This document shows, in pieces, positions 26,362-35,556 of a stretch of DNA of 64,000 bases (the first letter of the stretch is position 1; every line of letters begins with the position of its first letter). The notes under the pieces were generated by a model, which was not told the DNA's origin, did not search any database, and saw only the letters and a program-made list of their open reading frames with translations. The stretch is taken from assembly GCA_011174825.1 (NCBI GenBank), contig DUEZ01000078.1, positions 1-64,000 of the forward strand, in the 5' to 3' direction. Position numbers and translations under genes: made by a program. This DNA is from Anaerolineae bacterium. GTDB taxonomy: Bacteria; Chloroflexota; Anaerolineae; Anaerolineales; E44-bin32.

Positions 26362-27444
26362 TCAGATACCCTCAGGTGCTGCAGCCGGTTCAGGGTGTTT
26401 ATTATTAAAGGCAACTTTCAATCGATCCGCCCCCATCGAACGTATGTATCGAATAGGAGCTGGTGATTCAAAATCCAATCCGTCTATGTTGTCGATGTTG
26501 AGGTACCCCCGTTGTGACAGGTATTCCACATGCGCGCCCGTTTCTTCTATGGCCAACAACTCATGATAACCTTCTACTCCCGGAAAGAGCGCTTGAGAGA
26601 TCTGCGCGATGGTCATAGGCTCGTTCGACAATTCTAAAACCTGCTCCAAGCGATCCAGATGTAGCGCCTCAATCTCCTGAATGCGCCCTTCCAGATCATC
26701 GATCGGTCCCTCATGCCCCCCTAGGGTGAGACGAATGCCACCTGCTATTCGACGCACATGTCGTAGGGATTCCAGGTAGTGCCCCAATCCGGTGTATAAA
26801 CTTAAGCTTTCTGGAGCCTGATGGGGACTCGTTTTTTTCAAGATGTGATCGCCGGAGAAAAGCACATCATTAACTTGGATCACGACATGCCCAGGGCAAT
26901 GACCGGGCACATGTGTGATGAGAAACGGTCCTACTCGCATTCCCTCCGCATCATAGGTGAAATCGGGAGGCAAGGAAGAATACAATTGCTTATTCAGCAT
27001 GTAGAGGATCATAATGCCTTCACGTTTTTGACTCTCTACTCCTGCTTCCACCAAAAAGGCTCGTAGACGGTTTTCTACGATCTTCAAGCGCTCTTCGTAA
27101 TTAGCTAACACAGGCAGATCAAGTTCATGGATACCGATTTCTGCTTGGGTTCGCTCACGGACATAACGAAGTCCACCGAAGTGATCCACATGACCATGTG
27201 TGATCAATACGTAATGGATATCCTCCCAATTGGCTCGCTCACCATAGCTTGTACGCAGTTCATCCATACCCGCCTCGAGTTGCGCGTTGCAATCCCCAAA
27301 ACCAGAGCCAACGTCGATCAAGGCGACGATATCGTCGATGAACACCAGGTGAGCATAACCTGATAGGATAGGGAAAAGCTCCAACGGTATGCGGTAAATG
27401 CGTGCACCGGCGTTTGATTGGAAGAATTCAATGCCTGAAGTCAT
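26362..27444 (-). CDS. MBL-fold metallo-hydrolase
   Basis: 360 residues. The zinc-binding motif is H83-x-H85-x-D87-H88 (ITHGHVDHFGGL), with a later VPGHCPGH and a GHEGPI stretch as further metal ligands. The C-terminal part (about 230-330) looks like a small winged-helix add-on (MTIAQISQALF, VEYLSQRGYL), as in LACTB2-like hydrolases. The substrate is unknown; position between the TetR gene and acyl-CoA dehydrogenases suggests a thioester or acyl ester. Its ATG overlaps the TetR stop by one base (TAATG), implying translational coupling. Confidence 0.88.
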   Translation of the reverse strand: MTSGIEFFQSNAGARIYRIPLELFPILSGYAHLVFIDDIVALIDVGSGFGDCNAQLEAGMDELRTSYGERANWEDIHYVLITHGHVDHFGGLRYVRERTQAEIGIHELDLPVLANYEERLKIVENRLRAFLVEAGVESQKREGIMILYMLNKQLYSSLPPDFTYDAEGMRVGPFLITHVPGHCPGHVVIQVNDVLFSGDHILKKTSPHQAPESLSLYTGLGHYLESLRHVRRIAGGIRLTLGGHEGPIDDLEGRIQEIEALHLDRLEQVLELSNEPMTIAQISQALFPGVEGYHELLAIEETGAHVEYLSQRGYLNIDNIDGLDFESPAPIRYIRSMGADRLKVAFNNKHPEPAAAPEGI

Positions 27445-28022
27445 TACTTAGCACGGCCCTCGGTCGTCAGTAAACCATGAAGGAACAAATCACAGAATCG
27501 ATCTGCTAATTGCTGAGCCGTCAATGGTCCACCAAGTTTGAACCATGTGATCATCCAATTCTGAACCCCTAACAACGCAAAGGTGGCAACCGCTTCATCC
27601 ACGGGTTGAAAGATGTTCGCCTCCACCCCTTCCTTGATTAAATTTCGCCAGATTTGTTCATAATGATCACGACGCTTGATGTGTTGAGCGCGCGTTTTGG
27701 GCTCTAAGCTGCGATATTCGAGTAGTAGGACGGCCGCTAGATCCGCGTCCTGGGTCAACCTTCCCACATATGAATGCATGGCTTGTCGTAGCTTTTGATC
27801 TGGAGGGATATCCGTGACGATCACTTCCTCTAGATCGGTGATTAAAAGATCAAGGGCATGATCAAGAATGGCAAGCAGGATGTCTTGCTTGCCTTCAACA
27901 TGATGATAAAGACTTGCTTTCTGGAGTTGTACAGCGTCGGCGATATCTTGCATCGAGGCCGCGTGGTAGCCCTTTTGGCGAAAGGCCTGTGCCGCTGCTT
28001 GAAGGATATCTGAACGCTGCAT
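27444..28022 (-). CDS. TetR-family regulator of the beta-oxidation cluster
   Basis: 192 residues. N-terminal helix-turn-helix (about 8-50: AFRQKGYHAASMQDIADAVQL, KASLYHHVEGKQDILLAI); the C-terminal ligand-binding domain resembles TetR_C_33/FadR-like members. It is the first gene of the cluster. An 18-bp perfect palindrome at 28032-28049 sits between the predicted -10 and the ATG, so it very likely represses its own operon and is released by an acyl-CoA or similar ligand (inferred from family and context). Confidence 0.92.
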   Translation of the reverse strand: MQRSDILQAAAQAFRQKGYHAASMQDIADAVQLQKASLYHHVEGKQDILLAILDHALDLLITDLEEVIVTDIPPDQKLRQAMHSYVGRLTQDADLAAVLLLEYRSLEPKTRAQHIKRRDHYEQIWRNLIKEGVEANIFQPVDEAVATFALLGVQNWMITWFKLGGPLTAQQLADRFCDLFLHGLLTTEGRAK

Positions 28023-28031
28023 AAGCGTAGC

Positions 28032-28049
28032 CTACCGACCGGTCGGTAG
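28032..28049. promoter_or_regulatory. TetR-type operator
   Basis: Perfect palindrome CTACCGACCGGTCGGTAG. The ACCGACCGGTCGGT core is a classic TetR-family site. It lies from about +5 of the predicted transcript to 9 nt before the ATG. I found no second copy in the other gaps of the cluster. Confidence 0.85.
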
Positions 28050-28053
28050 TTTT

Positions 28054-28083
28054 ACTATAGCACAGTCAAAGGCTTGAGGTCAA
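28054..28083 (-). promoter_or_regulatory. Promoter of the TetR/beta-oxidation operon
   Basis: Minus strand: TTGACC (28083-28078), 18-nt spacer, TATAGT (28059-28054). The operator begins 4 nt after the -10, fitting repression of polymerase. Confidence 0.7.
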
Positions 28084-28173
28084 GCGAGAACAAAGGAACC
28101 GTGATCGAACATCGAGCGGAAGTCTCAACATACGCAAATATGCGACGTCTCCATTGATGTGAAGCAAAAGACA

Positions 28174-28206
28174 AGCTTCCCGCGAGCTTATAGCTCGCGG
28201 GAAGCT
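28174..28206. repeat. Palindrome family A, copy 4
   Basis: 33 bp, perfect arms AGCTTCCCGCGAGCT and complement. It lies between the divergent TetR promoter and tRNA-Arg. Confidence 0.9.
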
Positions 28207-28247
28207 CAAAGACCCTTACCCTCCACCCCTCGATTTCAATCCATAAC

Positions 28248-28276
28248 TTGTTGCGCTAAAATGCATGGGGTAAAAT
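28248..28276 (+). promoter_or_regulatory. Promoter of tRNA-Arg
   Basis: TTGTTG (28248-28253), 17-nt spacer, TAAAAT (28271-28276), about 13 nt before the tRNA. Confidence 0.6.
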
Positions 28277-28289
28277 CAAAAAGCAGTAT

Positions 28290-28361
28290 GCCCCTGTAGC
28301 TCAGTGGATAGAGCGTTGCCCTCCGGAGGCAAATGCCGGCGTTCGAGTCGCCGCAGGGGCG
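28290..28361 (+). tRNA. tRNA-Arg (anticodon CCG)
   Basis: The acceptor GCCCCTG (28290-28296) pairs with CAGGGGC (28354-28360), with discriminator G. The anticodon stem TTGCC/GGCAA encloses CTCCGGA, giving anticodon CCG. The T loop is TTCGAGT. CCA is not encoded. Confidence 0.93.
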
Positions 28362-28367
28362 CTATAA

Positions 28368-28392
28368 GCCCTGGTCTGAAGCCAGGGCGTTT
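28368..28392 (+). terminator. Terminator of tRNA-Arg
   Basis: GCCCTGG, 7-nt loop, CCAGGGC, then GTTTGATTT, starting 7 nt after the tRNA. Confidence 0.75.
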
Positions 28393-28442
28393 GATTTCTA
28401 TAAACCTGCGAAAAAAACGAGAATAGAGGGGAGTAAAAGAGT

Positions 28443-28481
28443 ATAAGTGGGAGTGTGGAATTCCTCCACACTCCCACTTAT
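28443..28481. repeat. Palindrome family B, copy 1
   Basis: Perfect 16-nt arms (ATAAGTGGGAGTGTGG and complement) with a 7-nt loop, followed by TTTCT. It lies 52 bp past the phosphodiesterase stop on the other strand, so it may terminate both sides. Relatives at 32174, 35430 and 55688. Confidence 0.85.
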
Positions 28482-28532
28482 TTTCTCCGTTCTCTCAAGG
28501 CCGATCTTTTTCAGGGGAGTCTTTCATTACGC

Positions 28533-29021
28533 TTAGAGATTCACCCAGGTTACCTCACGGTTGCTCGGATCTAAAAGCGCCAGTGTACTATACCCATTCA
28601 AGCCCATCAATTCACCCGGATTGAGAAGAAGACACCCACCAACGGTCTCCTCATGCGCGGTGTGATCGTGGCCATAGCAAACCAAGTCGAACTCCCTTGA
28701 AAGTGCAAGACCGCGCGCAACGTCCGGATAGTGGTTCACAGCCACTCGTAGTCCACCGATTTCAAGCTTGGCAAAGGGACCATGTAAGACCACTTGGGGA
28801 TAACTCTGGGCAACTTTGGAGATCGTGAATGTGTCACCATCGTTGTTTCCCCATACAACATGCACCGGTGTGTCACCTAATCCCTCCCCTAATCTCTTCA
28901 CGACGAACGGCGAACAGAGGTCTCCACAATGGATCACCGCATCGGTTGAACGCAAGTATGGCATGGCCTGGTCAATTTTCCACACGTTATCATGTGTGTC
29001 ACTGATGATAGCGATTTTCAT
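28533..29021 (-). CDS. YfcE-type metallophosphoesterase
   Basis: 162 residues, typical for the short family. Metal-binding motifs: D8-x-H10 (SDTHD), GD at 33-34 (HCGDLC), GNND at 58-61 (VWGNND) and the late GHDH (CYGHDHT). It is probably a cytoplasmic phosphodiesterase acting on small nucleotides or phosphoesters; the true substrate cannot be told. Single gene between repeat elements. Confidence 0.9.
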   Translation of the reverse strand: MKIAIISDTHDNVWKIDQAMPYLRSTDAVIHCGDLCSPFVVKRLGEGLGDTPVHVVWGNNDGDTFTISKVAQSYPQVVLHGPFAKLEIGGLRVAVNHYPDVARGLALSREFDLVCYGHDHTAHEETVGGCLLLNPGELMGLNGYSTLALLDPSNREVTWVNL

Positions 29022-29076
29022 AAGGAACTCCTTTCAACTTAGGAAACGTATCTCTCTTCGCAAGCACGTGGGCGAC

Positions 29077-29163
29077 TGGGCACTATGGCACTTGGGCACC
29101 AAGGCGCTTAGGATTTCATGATTAGAGCCTAATTGCCATGGTGCCAAGGTGTCAAAGTGCCCA
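29077..29163. repeat. Imperfect inverted repeat (TGGGCAC type), copy 1
   Basis: Ends TGGGCACTATGGCACTTGGG and an approximate complement finishing GTGCCCA. It sits between MalQ (stop 29164) and the phosphodiesterase. A cousin lies at 51503-51590. Confidence 0.65.
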
Positions 29164-30702
29164 TTACCCATCTTCCGTTTTGTCCTTCGTTGGTTCTACC
29201 AACCGACCGTACAAGACGCTCATTTCCTGCATACGCCCTGCTAACTGCGGAGAAAGCTGCGCGGCTCTTACACGCCACTGCCAGTTCCCCTCTGCTCGAC
29301 TCGGGAAATTCATGCGCGCTTCACTCCCTAACTCGAGAAGATCTTGCATCGGTGCAATTGCCATATCGGCAACCGAAGACCAAATCACCTTGATCATGCC
29401 CCAAGCGATATCTTCTGCATTACATCCCAGGTAACGCCGACAGAATTCCTGCGTCTCTTCCGGTGCTGAAGCATACCATCCCCTTGATGTGTCGTTGTCA
29501 TGCGTCCCCGTATAAGCCACACAATGTCTTTCGAAATTATGGGGCAAATACTCATGAGTAGCGTCACCATCAAACGCAAACTGCATCACCTTCATCCCTG
29601 GAAGGTTGAAAACCTCCCGTAGAGCTACCACCTCCGGTGTGATCAACCCTAAATCCTCAGCGATGATGGGCAGATCGCCAAGGGCCTTCTGAGCTACCTC
29701 CAGAAAATCCTCTCCAGGACCAGTTCTCCAACGCCCAGTCGTTGCTCCTTCATCTTCAGCTGGGATCTCCCAATATGCCTGAAAACCGCGAAAATGATCC
29801 AATCGAACGAGGTCTACCATCGATAAAACACTTTCCAGGCGGGACAACCACCATGTATATCCATCGTCTCGCAATACATCCCATCTATATAGTGGATTCC
29901 CCCATCTCTGACCAGTCGGTGAAAAGTAATCAGGAGGCACACCTGCTACTACGGTAGGCATACCGGCATCGTCCAAGAAGAAAAACTCAGGATGAGCCCA
30001 AACGTCAGCACTATCATGGGCAACAAAAATCGGTAGGTCCCCAATGATCTTCAGATCTGATTTCGCCGCAAGCTGTCTCACGGTCTGCCACTGACGAGAG
30101 AAGAGGAATTGACGAAACCGATGAGCTTCAATTTCGTCCTTAAGCCTCTCCCTTGCCCTAGAGATCGCGTGTGACTTACGAAGAGCCAAAGACGGCTCCC
30201 AATCTGTCCAAGAAATGCCTTCATGTTCCCCTTTAATCGCCATGAAAAGCGTAAAATCATCCAACCAGTACGATTGTTGTTGACAATAGACCTGGAACTC
30301 CTTCTCTAAAGCTGGAGTTATTCCTGCACGAAAGTGGTCCATCGCGAGATTCAGGAGGCGATCCTTATACGCTATGACCGTTCCAAAATGGATTCGGTCG
30401 TCAGAAAATTCGGGTATTGACTCGAGATCATCCTCTCTAAGCAACCCCTCCGCCATCAAACTCTCAGGGCTAATGAGCAATGGGTTGCCAGCGAAGGAGG
30501 AGAAACTTTGGTATGGCGAATCCCCATATCCGGTTGGGCCTAATGGAAGGACCTGCCAAATCCGACAACCTGCTTCGGATAACCAATCGATCCAACCCCA
30601 TGCTGTTGAACCCAAATCACCAATGCCGTACGGTCCAGGCAAGGCCGTAGGATGAAGCAGCACACCACCTTCGCGGTGAAATCGTTTTTCCCCTTTATCC
30701 AT
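29164..30702 (-). CDS. malQ: 4-alpha-glucanotransferase (amylomaltase, GH77)
   Basis: 512 residues, standard for bacterial MalQ. GH77 landmarks are present: GVLLHPTALPGPYGIGDLG at the start, RLDHFRGFQAYWEIP around the nucleophile region, IIAEDLG with the acid/base Glu, and THDNDTSRGW. It transfers alpha-1,4-glucan chains and helps recycle maltodextrins from glycogen. Its ATG overlaps the stop of glgA by one base (TAATG), so the two are translated together. Confidence 0.95.
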   Translation of the reverse strand: MDKGEKRFHREGGVLLHPTALPGPYGIGDLGSTAWGWIDWLSEAGCRIWQVLPLGPTGYGDSPYQSFSSFAGNPLLISPESLMAEGLLREDDLESIPEFSDDRIHFGTVIAYKDRLLNLAMDHFRAGITPALEKEFQVYCQQQSYWLDDFTLFMAIKGEHEGISWTDWEPSLALRKSHAISRARERLKDEIEAHRFRQFLFSRQWQTVRQLAAKSDLKIIGDLPIFVAHDSADVWAHPEFFFLDDAGMPTVVAGVPPDYFSPTGQRWGNPLYRWDVLRDDGYTWWLSRLESVLSMVDLVRLDHFRGFQAYWEIPAEDEGATTGRWRTGPGEDFLEVAQKALGDLPIIAEDLGLITPEVVALREVFNLPGMKVMQFAFDGDATHEYLPHNFERHCVAYTGTHDNDTSRGWYASAPEETQEFCRRYLGCNAEDIAWGMIKVIWSSVADMAIAPMQDLLELGSEARMNFPSRAEGNWQWRVRAAQLSPQLAGRMQEMSVLYGRLVEPTKDKTEDG

Positions 30703-32132
30703 TACGCTAACTTCTCCTCAAGTGCTCCCCTATATAAATCATGGTAATCCTCTGCAGATCTTTGCCACGAGAAATCCTTCATCATTGCGCGTCGTTGTAA
30801 TGCCCACCATGCTGCCTGGTCTTCATAAAGGTTTAGCCCCCGCTGAATGGCTTCTCTTAACGCCCATGATTCTACCGGTCCGAAGGTGAAGCCTGTCCCA
30901 TGACCCTCTGGTTCGTAGTCTTCCACGGTATCCTTCAATCCACCGGTGGATCGAACGACTGGTATGCAGCCATATCGCATCGCGATCATCTGAGTCAACC
31001 CGCACGGTTCGTAACGGGACGGGATGACCATTAAATCACCACCACCATAGATCTTGCGCGCAAGTTTTGGGGCAAAGCGTCTCACAAAACGGATTCGATC
31101 GGGATATGTTGTGGAAAATTGCCTCGCCTTCTCCTCCAACACTGGATCGCCTGTTCCCAGGATAACAAATTGCCAACGCTCATTCATCATGTCAACCAAG
31201 GCGTCCAGCACCAAATCAATACCCTTTTGTTGATCAAGACGAGTGACCATAGCCAATAAAGGGATTCGAGTTTCAGTTTCAAACCCAAGCTCACTTTGAA
31301 GCGCCTGCTTGTTTTTCGTACGGGATCCGAAGTCATCATGTGAAAAGGTCGCGGTTAATTCGGTATCTTGGGTTGGATTCCACACCTCCGGGTCGATCCC
31401 ATTTAGAATTCCGACGAGCCGTTCACGACGGGATTGTAAAAGTTGCTCCATACCGTGGCCGAACTCGGGAGTTTGAATCTCATTTGCGTAGGATGGACTG
31501 ACGGTACTCAACCAATCTGCTGTTGCTAGTCCTATGGGCAGGGGTAAAGTTCGGGACCAAGATGGTAGATCTTCAAGATCAGTGACATTCACACCATAAC
31601 CTGTGAAAACCTGTCCAGCGTCGCTGCCCATATATGGTAAATTGTGTACGGTAAATACACTCGCCACCCCACTCCAGAATCCGTCACTATCTCGATGTGC
31701 CTTGAGCCAAGCCACCGACGGCGCTGCGTGCCAGTCGTTGGCGTGTACGATCTCGGGTTGCCATCCTATCGCTTCACATGATGCGAGAGCTGCCAGGGAG
31801 AAGAAAGTAAATTTGTCAACATCAATCTCAGGGGCATCATAGATATCGTCTGATTGACGAATTGGATCCCCGTCTATCAAAAACACCGGTACATTTCGAA
31901 TCTGAGTCGCATAAATCTCAGCTCCATGCCCTCCCTGAGAATGCTTGACAGTAGCTTCCCCAATCTGCTCCACTGCGAAGTGGGTTTCCTTGATCGAAGG
32001 ATAAAAAGGCAGAGCCAATCGAATATCAATCCCTAGCGACAATATTGCCCGGGGAAGCTCCCCAGCAACATCAGCCAAACCTCCAACCTTGACAAGGGGA
32101 GTTGCCTCTGAGGCTAGATATAAAACTCTCAT
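30702..32132 (-). CDS. glgA: Glycogen synthase (GT5)
   Basis: 476 residues from the ATG at 32132. The N-terminal ADP-glucose motif KVGGLADVAGELP (about 15-27) and the C-terminal EPCGLTQMIAMRYGCIPVVR and STGGLKDTV loop show a GT5 starch/glycogen synthase. The frame can be extended to 32219, but those codons run through a palindromic repeat. The start at 32132 has GGAG 7 nt upstream and begins MRVLYLASEATP, as the family does. It forms an operon with malQ. Confidence 0.93.
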   Translation of the reverse strand: MRVLYLASEATPLVKVGGLADVAGELPRAILSLGIDIRLALPFYPSIKETHFAVEQIGEATVKHSQGGHGAEIYATQIRNVPVFLIDGDPIRQSDDIYDAPEIDVDKFTFFSLAALASCEAIGWQPEIVHANDWHAAPSVAWLKAHRDSDGFWSGVASVFTVHNLPYMGSDAGQVFTGYGVNVTDLEDLPSWSRTLPLPIGLATADWLSTVSPSYANEIQTPEFGHGMEQLLQSRRERLVGILNGIDPEVWNPTQDTELTATFSHDDFGSRTKNKQALQSELGFETETRIPLLAMVTRLDQQKGIDLVLDALVDMMNERWQFVILGTGDPVLEEKARQFSTTYPDRIRFVRRFAPKLARKIYGGGDLMVIPSRYEPCGLTQMIAMRYGCIPVVRSTGGLKDTVEDYEPEGHGTGFTFGPVESWALREAIQRGLNLYEDQAAWWALQRRAMMKDFSWQRSAEDYHDLYRGALEEKLA

Positions 32133-32173
32133 GCTTGACTCCGCTGAAAAAATCAACGCGAGAAGAGGACCGT

Positions 32174-32214
32174 TATATGTGGGGGTGCGGGCTACGCCCA
32201 CACCCCCACATATA
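32174..32214. repeat. Palindrome family B, copy 2
   Basis: 19-nt arms (TATATGTGGGGGTGCGGGC and complement, one mismatch) with a 3-nt loop. Flanks about 32131-32173 and 32215-32260 are themselves roughly inverted (GCTGAAAAAATCAAC against a complement of GTTATTTTCTTCAATGC). The flanks run into the glgA start and the GH57 end. Confidence 0.85.
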
Positions 32215-32252
32215 CCCATCCCTACACCTCGATGTTATTTTCTTCAATGCAC

Positions 32253-33908
32253 TCATGCTTGAAACCAGCGGAAATCCATTTCGGGGAAGATCTTATCTTT
32301 TTCCCATAAATCCGCTGCAAGCTCGGAGCTCGGTCGTTGTTGATCTAGTTCATCTAACAACATGTTGAAACGGTCAACGTGTTGGCGAAAACGCTGGATG
32401 GAGTACTCCCGCGCCTGCCCGGTGGTGACCAAGAAAGGCCAATCGGAAGACTGGAGGAGCAGCAACTCGCGCGCAGCTTGGTCAAGGAGATGACGGGTTA
32501 CACCTTTAGCGGCAAGATGTGCTTCTACTGCCTCTTTCATGCGATTCTCTGCTGCATGGATGATGGGCCACATCCATTGTGTATCGGTATTGTCCCAAAC
32601 GAAATGCGTGCCACCTGCGCCCCAAGATCCCTCCGGGAGGTTGAGAACCGTTGTTGGTGGATGAATCTGGACATAATCCGACGCCGTCGTGAGCTCAGCA
32701 ACTTCAGAGGTCGCCAACCGCCTTAAGACTTCCCGTATCCAATCGACTCCTTCAAACCACCAATGACCGAACAACTCCGTGTCGTAGATGGCAGAGATAA
32801 TTCCAGTTTGACCAGTCTCCTGTTGATATTCACGCAATAGTTCTTCCACCAAGCGAGCATAGTGGTCTGCGTGTTGCTCCACCTTATATGCGGCCCAATC
32901 GGGTTGATAAGCGTCTTTATCCGCCAGGTCAACTTTCGGACCCGTCACGCGCCAATATTGCATGCCTGAGATTCCGTCTTTCTTGTGGAACTCCCGGTAA
33001 TCGAACTCGCCAGGGTAACCCCATTCTGCACTCCATACCTGGAGACCCGTTCGATTATTACGTCCGATCACGGCCACTTGGGGTTGGGTCACATAGTAGG
33101 GCTGGTATGTATTCGCAGGTTGGTCAAGTTGCACCTCCGAGAAAGGCACCAGGTAACGCCGAGTTACATTCCCATACGGACCTATGGCTTCCCCTGCTGC
33201 AACGCCAACGGGCTTCCCCCCTTCGATCATGTGGGTTTCTGTGAAGAACAGTGTGATACCCTGCTGGGCGAGAAAATATTCAAGACCAGGCCTCTCCCTT
33301 CCATCCTCCGAATAATACCCTGGCCGATAGGCACACTCCGGAAGCCATATCGATCTTGGATCGCGACCAAAATGACGACGGTAGCTTTGGACAGCCGTCG
33401 TTAGTTGAAGATTGATCGATTCGTCCCGATCTAAGAGGGGCAAGTAGCCATGAGTCGCAGCACAGGTTACGATCTCGATCACGCCTTCGTTCTGCAGATG
33501 ACGAAAAGCAGGAACCAGATTCCCTTTGTAGCGCTCAATGAAGCTGGTACGTACCCCCAAATACCAGTCGCGATAAAAGGAGGCAAGATAGGCGAAGTGC
33601 GCATCACCGATCGACTCAAATCGAGGGATGTCCGCAGTGGCGGATGCAATTCTATCGTCTAGAAAGGTAACAAAATTTCTGCGGACATCCTCATCAGCGA
33701 GCTGTTCCAGCAGGATGGGCGTCAATGTAAGCGTCAAGTGGATTGGAAATCCCTCCTCATGTAACCCGTATAGTGCATCTAATAACGGGACATATGTCTC
33801 TGAAGCCGCTTCGTGAAGCCACTCCTCTCCATGTGGCCATCGACCGGCTTGCCGAGCATATGGGAGGTGAGAATGTAAAACAAATGTAAAGGCACCAACT
33901 TTCGACAT
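32253..33908 (-). CDS. GH57 1,4-alpha-glucan branching enzyme (DUF1957 type)
   Basis: 551 residues from the ATG at 33908 (MSKVGAFTFVLHSHLPYAR). GH57 landmarks are HSHLPYAR at the start, WLPECAYRPGY with the probable nucleophile Glu near 193, and IYDTELFGHWWFEG with the probable acid Asp near 375. The length and C-terminal helical domain (to about 540) fit branching enzymes rather than GH57 amylases. It sits with glgA and malQ, completing a glycogen set. An in-frame upstream extension to 34061 was rejected because GGGAG lies just before 33908 and the extension overlaps the neighbouring gene. Confidence 0.9.
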   Translation of the reverse strand: MSKVGAFTFVLHSHLPYARQAGRWPHGEEWLHEAASETYVPLLDALYGLHEEGFPIHLTLTLTPILLEQLADEDVRRNFVTFLDDRIASATADIPRFESIGDAHFAYLASFYRDWYLGVRTSFIERYKGNLVPAFRHLQNEGVIEIVTCAATHGYLPLLDRDESINLQLTTAVQSYRRHFGRDPRSIWLPECAYRPGYYSEDGRERPGLEYFLAQQGITLFFTETHMIEGGKPVGVAAGEAIGPYGNVTRRYLVPFSEVQLDQPANTYQPYYVTQPQVAVIGRNNRTGLQVWSAEWGYPGEFDYREFHKKDGISGMQYWRVTGPKVDLADKDAYQPDWAAYKVEQHADHYARLVEELLREYQQETGQTGIISAIYDTELFGHWWFEGVDWIREVLRRLATSEVAELTTASDYVQIHPPTTVLNLPEGSWGAGGTHFVWDNTDTQWMWPIIHAAENRMKEAVEAHLAAKGVTRHLLDQAARELLLLQSSDWPFLVTTGQAREYSIQRFRQHVDRFNMLLDELDQQRPSSELAADLWEKDKIFPEMDFRWFQA

Positions 33909-34020
33909 TAACGACTCCCTTCCAGAACATATGCCTGATTGTAGCAGAAGCGTCGAGAGCATCAAGGTTCGTGAAGGAGATTCACCCCACCCAAAAAAGA
34001 AGATGAAGGGACGAAAAACC

Positions 34021-35085
34021 TCAAGGACCCCATCTAGGTTGCCAATCAGAGCGGGACCCAAAGGTCAGCCTGATGATTTCTGAGCCATCCAACCTCATGA
34101 TGTAGATTTCATTGTTCCCATCGCGATAGGAGGTAAATGTGATCCATTGCCCATCAGGCGAAAAGCTGGGAGCCAAATTGTCACCACCATCCGTTAATCG
34201 GTGGACAGTTTGATCATGAATATCTGCAACAAAAATATCTCTGTCTCCTCTTGGACCGGCGTAGAATGCTAACATTTGACCATCCGGTGACCAGTCGTTT
34301 CGCCCTCCAATTTGAGACACCCCCTGCGTTACCTGCCGCGGTTGGCTGCCATCAGCTTGCATGATGTAAAGTTGTCGTGAGCCGTCACGGTTCGAAGCGA
34401 ATGCGATCTGTTGGCCATCCGGAGACCATGTGGGATCGATATCATCCCAAGAACCCTCTGTCAAAGGATGAGGGTCACGACCATCACGTTTCATAACCCA
34501 TATGGATTGATAACCTTCATCGGCGTTGGTGAAGACGATCATCTGCCCGTCTGGCGACACATCAGGAGCGAAGAGACTTCCCAGGCCTTCCGTTAGGCGG
34601 ATCTGGTTCTCCCCATCTAAATCCATACTATAGATTTCAAATCGACCATCTCTGCGTGATGAGAAAACAATAGAAGCTCCATCAGGGCTGAGTGAAGGAT
34701 AGAAGTCTGTCGCGGGGTCAAAGGTGAGCCGCTGGCTCTCCCTGCCAAGCGGATCCATACGACATATTTCATCATAACCATCGATGAAGCATGTAAAAAC
34801 GATCATTTCTTGAGGTTTTTCCGCTTCTTTTAATCCAGTCGGGGTTGGTGTCACGTCTAAATCTGGTGAAGGAGATGGGGTGGTTCCTACGCTTACTGGC
34901 GTGAATATCGGAAGTGGGGTTAAGTAAACATCTGAGGATCTGAGCAGGCGGAAGACCTCTGGCCACTGTAAACCGATAACAAACACGGTTACGGCTACAC
35001 AAATCGTTGTCAATAAACAACATGCCAGCCCAAGTCCGATAAAGATCATGATGGCACGGGATTGCGGATCTTTTGGTTGAATCAT
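34021..35085 (-). CDS. Membrane-anchored PD40/TolB-like beta-propeller protein
   Basis: 354 residues. One membrane helix (about 13-38), a Pro/Thr-rich stalk (about 55-85: TPVSVGTTPSPSPDLDVTPT), then about six TolB-like PD40 repeats (pattern LSPDG...I.FSS.RDG..EIY.M..DG, residues 100-352). It is predicted to face outside. No enzyme motif is seen; the propeller is likely a protein- or ligand-binding platform. Not tightly linked to the glycan genes (112 bp gap). Confidence 0.85.
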   Translation of the reverse strand: MIQPKDPQSRAIMIFIGLGLACCLLTTICVAVTVFVIGLQWPEVFRLLRSSDVYLTPLPIFTPVSVGTTPSPSPDLDVTPTPTGLKEAEKPQEMIVFTCFIDGYDEICRMDPLGRESQRLTFDPATDFYPSLSPDGASIVFSSRRDGRFEIYSMDLDGENQIRLTEGLGSLFAPDVSPDGQMIVFTNADEGYQSIWVMKRDGRDPHPLTEGSWDDIDPTWSPDGQQIAFASNRDGSRQLYIMQADGSQPRQVTQGVSQIGGRNDWSPDGQMLAFYAGPRGDRDIFVADIHDQTVHRLTDGGDNLAPSFSPDGQWITFTSYRDGNNEIYIMRLDGSEIIRLTFGSRSDWQPRWGP

Positions 35086-35429
35086 CTACGATCGTCGCAC
35101 CTTATCCCCAGATCCAGTTTAACAGCCAAACGAAGTCTGTTGGTCTCTGATCATCTTTCCGTGACGCAATAGGAGGCTCCGTTACATCGCGGATCGCAAA
35201 GGCAGATCACTACACTTCGCATGAGCGTATCACAAATTTGCGAACACTTTCGCTATCTATCAACAGTTCCAAGTGTTGCCCTTCCAGATTCAATGTCTGG
35301 TCATATGGGAATCTATCCTCCCTAGCTTTATCGGACAACTGCATCGCGCAGCATGGCGTACTTTTGTGCGCCATGCTTTAAAGCTTGTGAATCCATTGAA
35401 AAAAGGTCAGCTGCTCGAGGAGAATCGTT

Positions 35430-35468
35430 ATATGTGGGGGTGTGGGCTGCGCCCACACCCCCACATAT
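35430..35468. repeat. Palindrome family B, copy 3
   Basis: Perfect 18-nt arms (ATATGTGGGGGTGTGGGC) with loop TGC. Flanks about 35385-35429 and 35469-35510 are again roughly inverted (CATTGAAAAAAGG against TTGTTTTCAGTGC). The rest of 35086-35556 shows no gene. Confidence 0.9.
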
Positions 35469-35556
35469 GCCCCCCTTCTCCTCGCGGGTTGTTTTCAGTG
35501 CGCTCATGAGCCAATGGGCTTGGCATACCTAGGGCTTGGTTTGCCCCTCAAGCTTA

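Noticed and set aside
32133..32219. Extended N-terminus of glycogen synthase
   Set aside because: The extra codons run through palindrome family B; the start at 32132 has a ribosome site and a family-like N-terminus.
33909..34061. Extended N-terminus of the GH57 enzyme
   Set aside because: It overlaps the neighbouring PD40 gene and lacks a ribosome site; 33908 has one.
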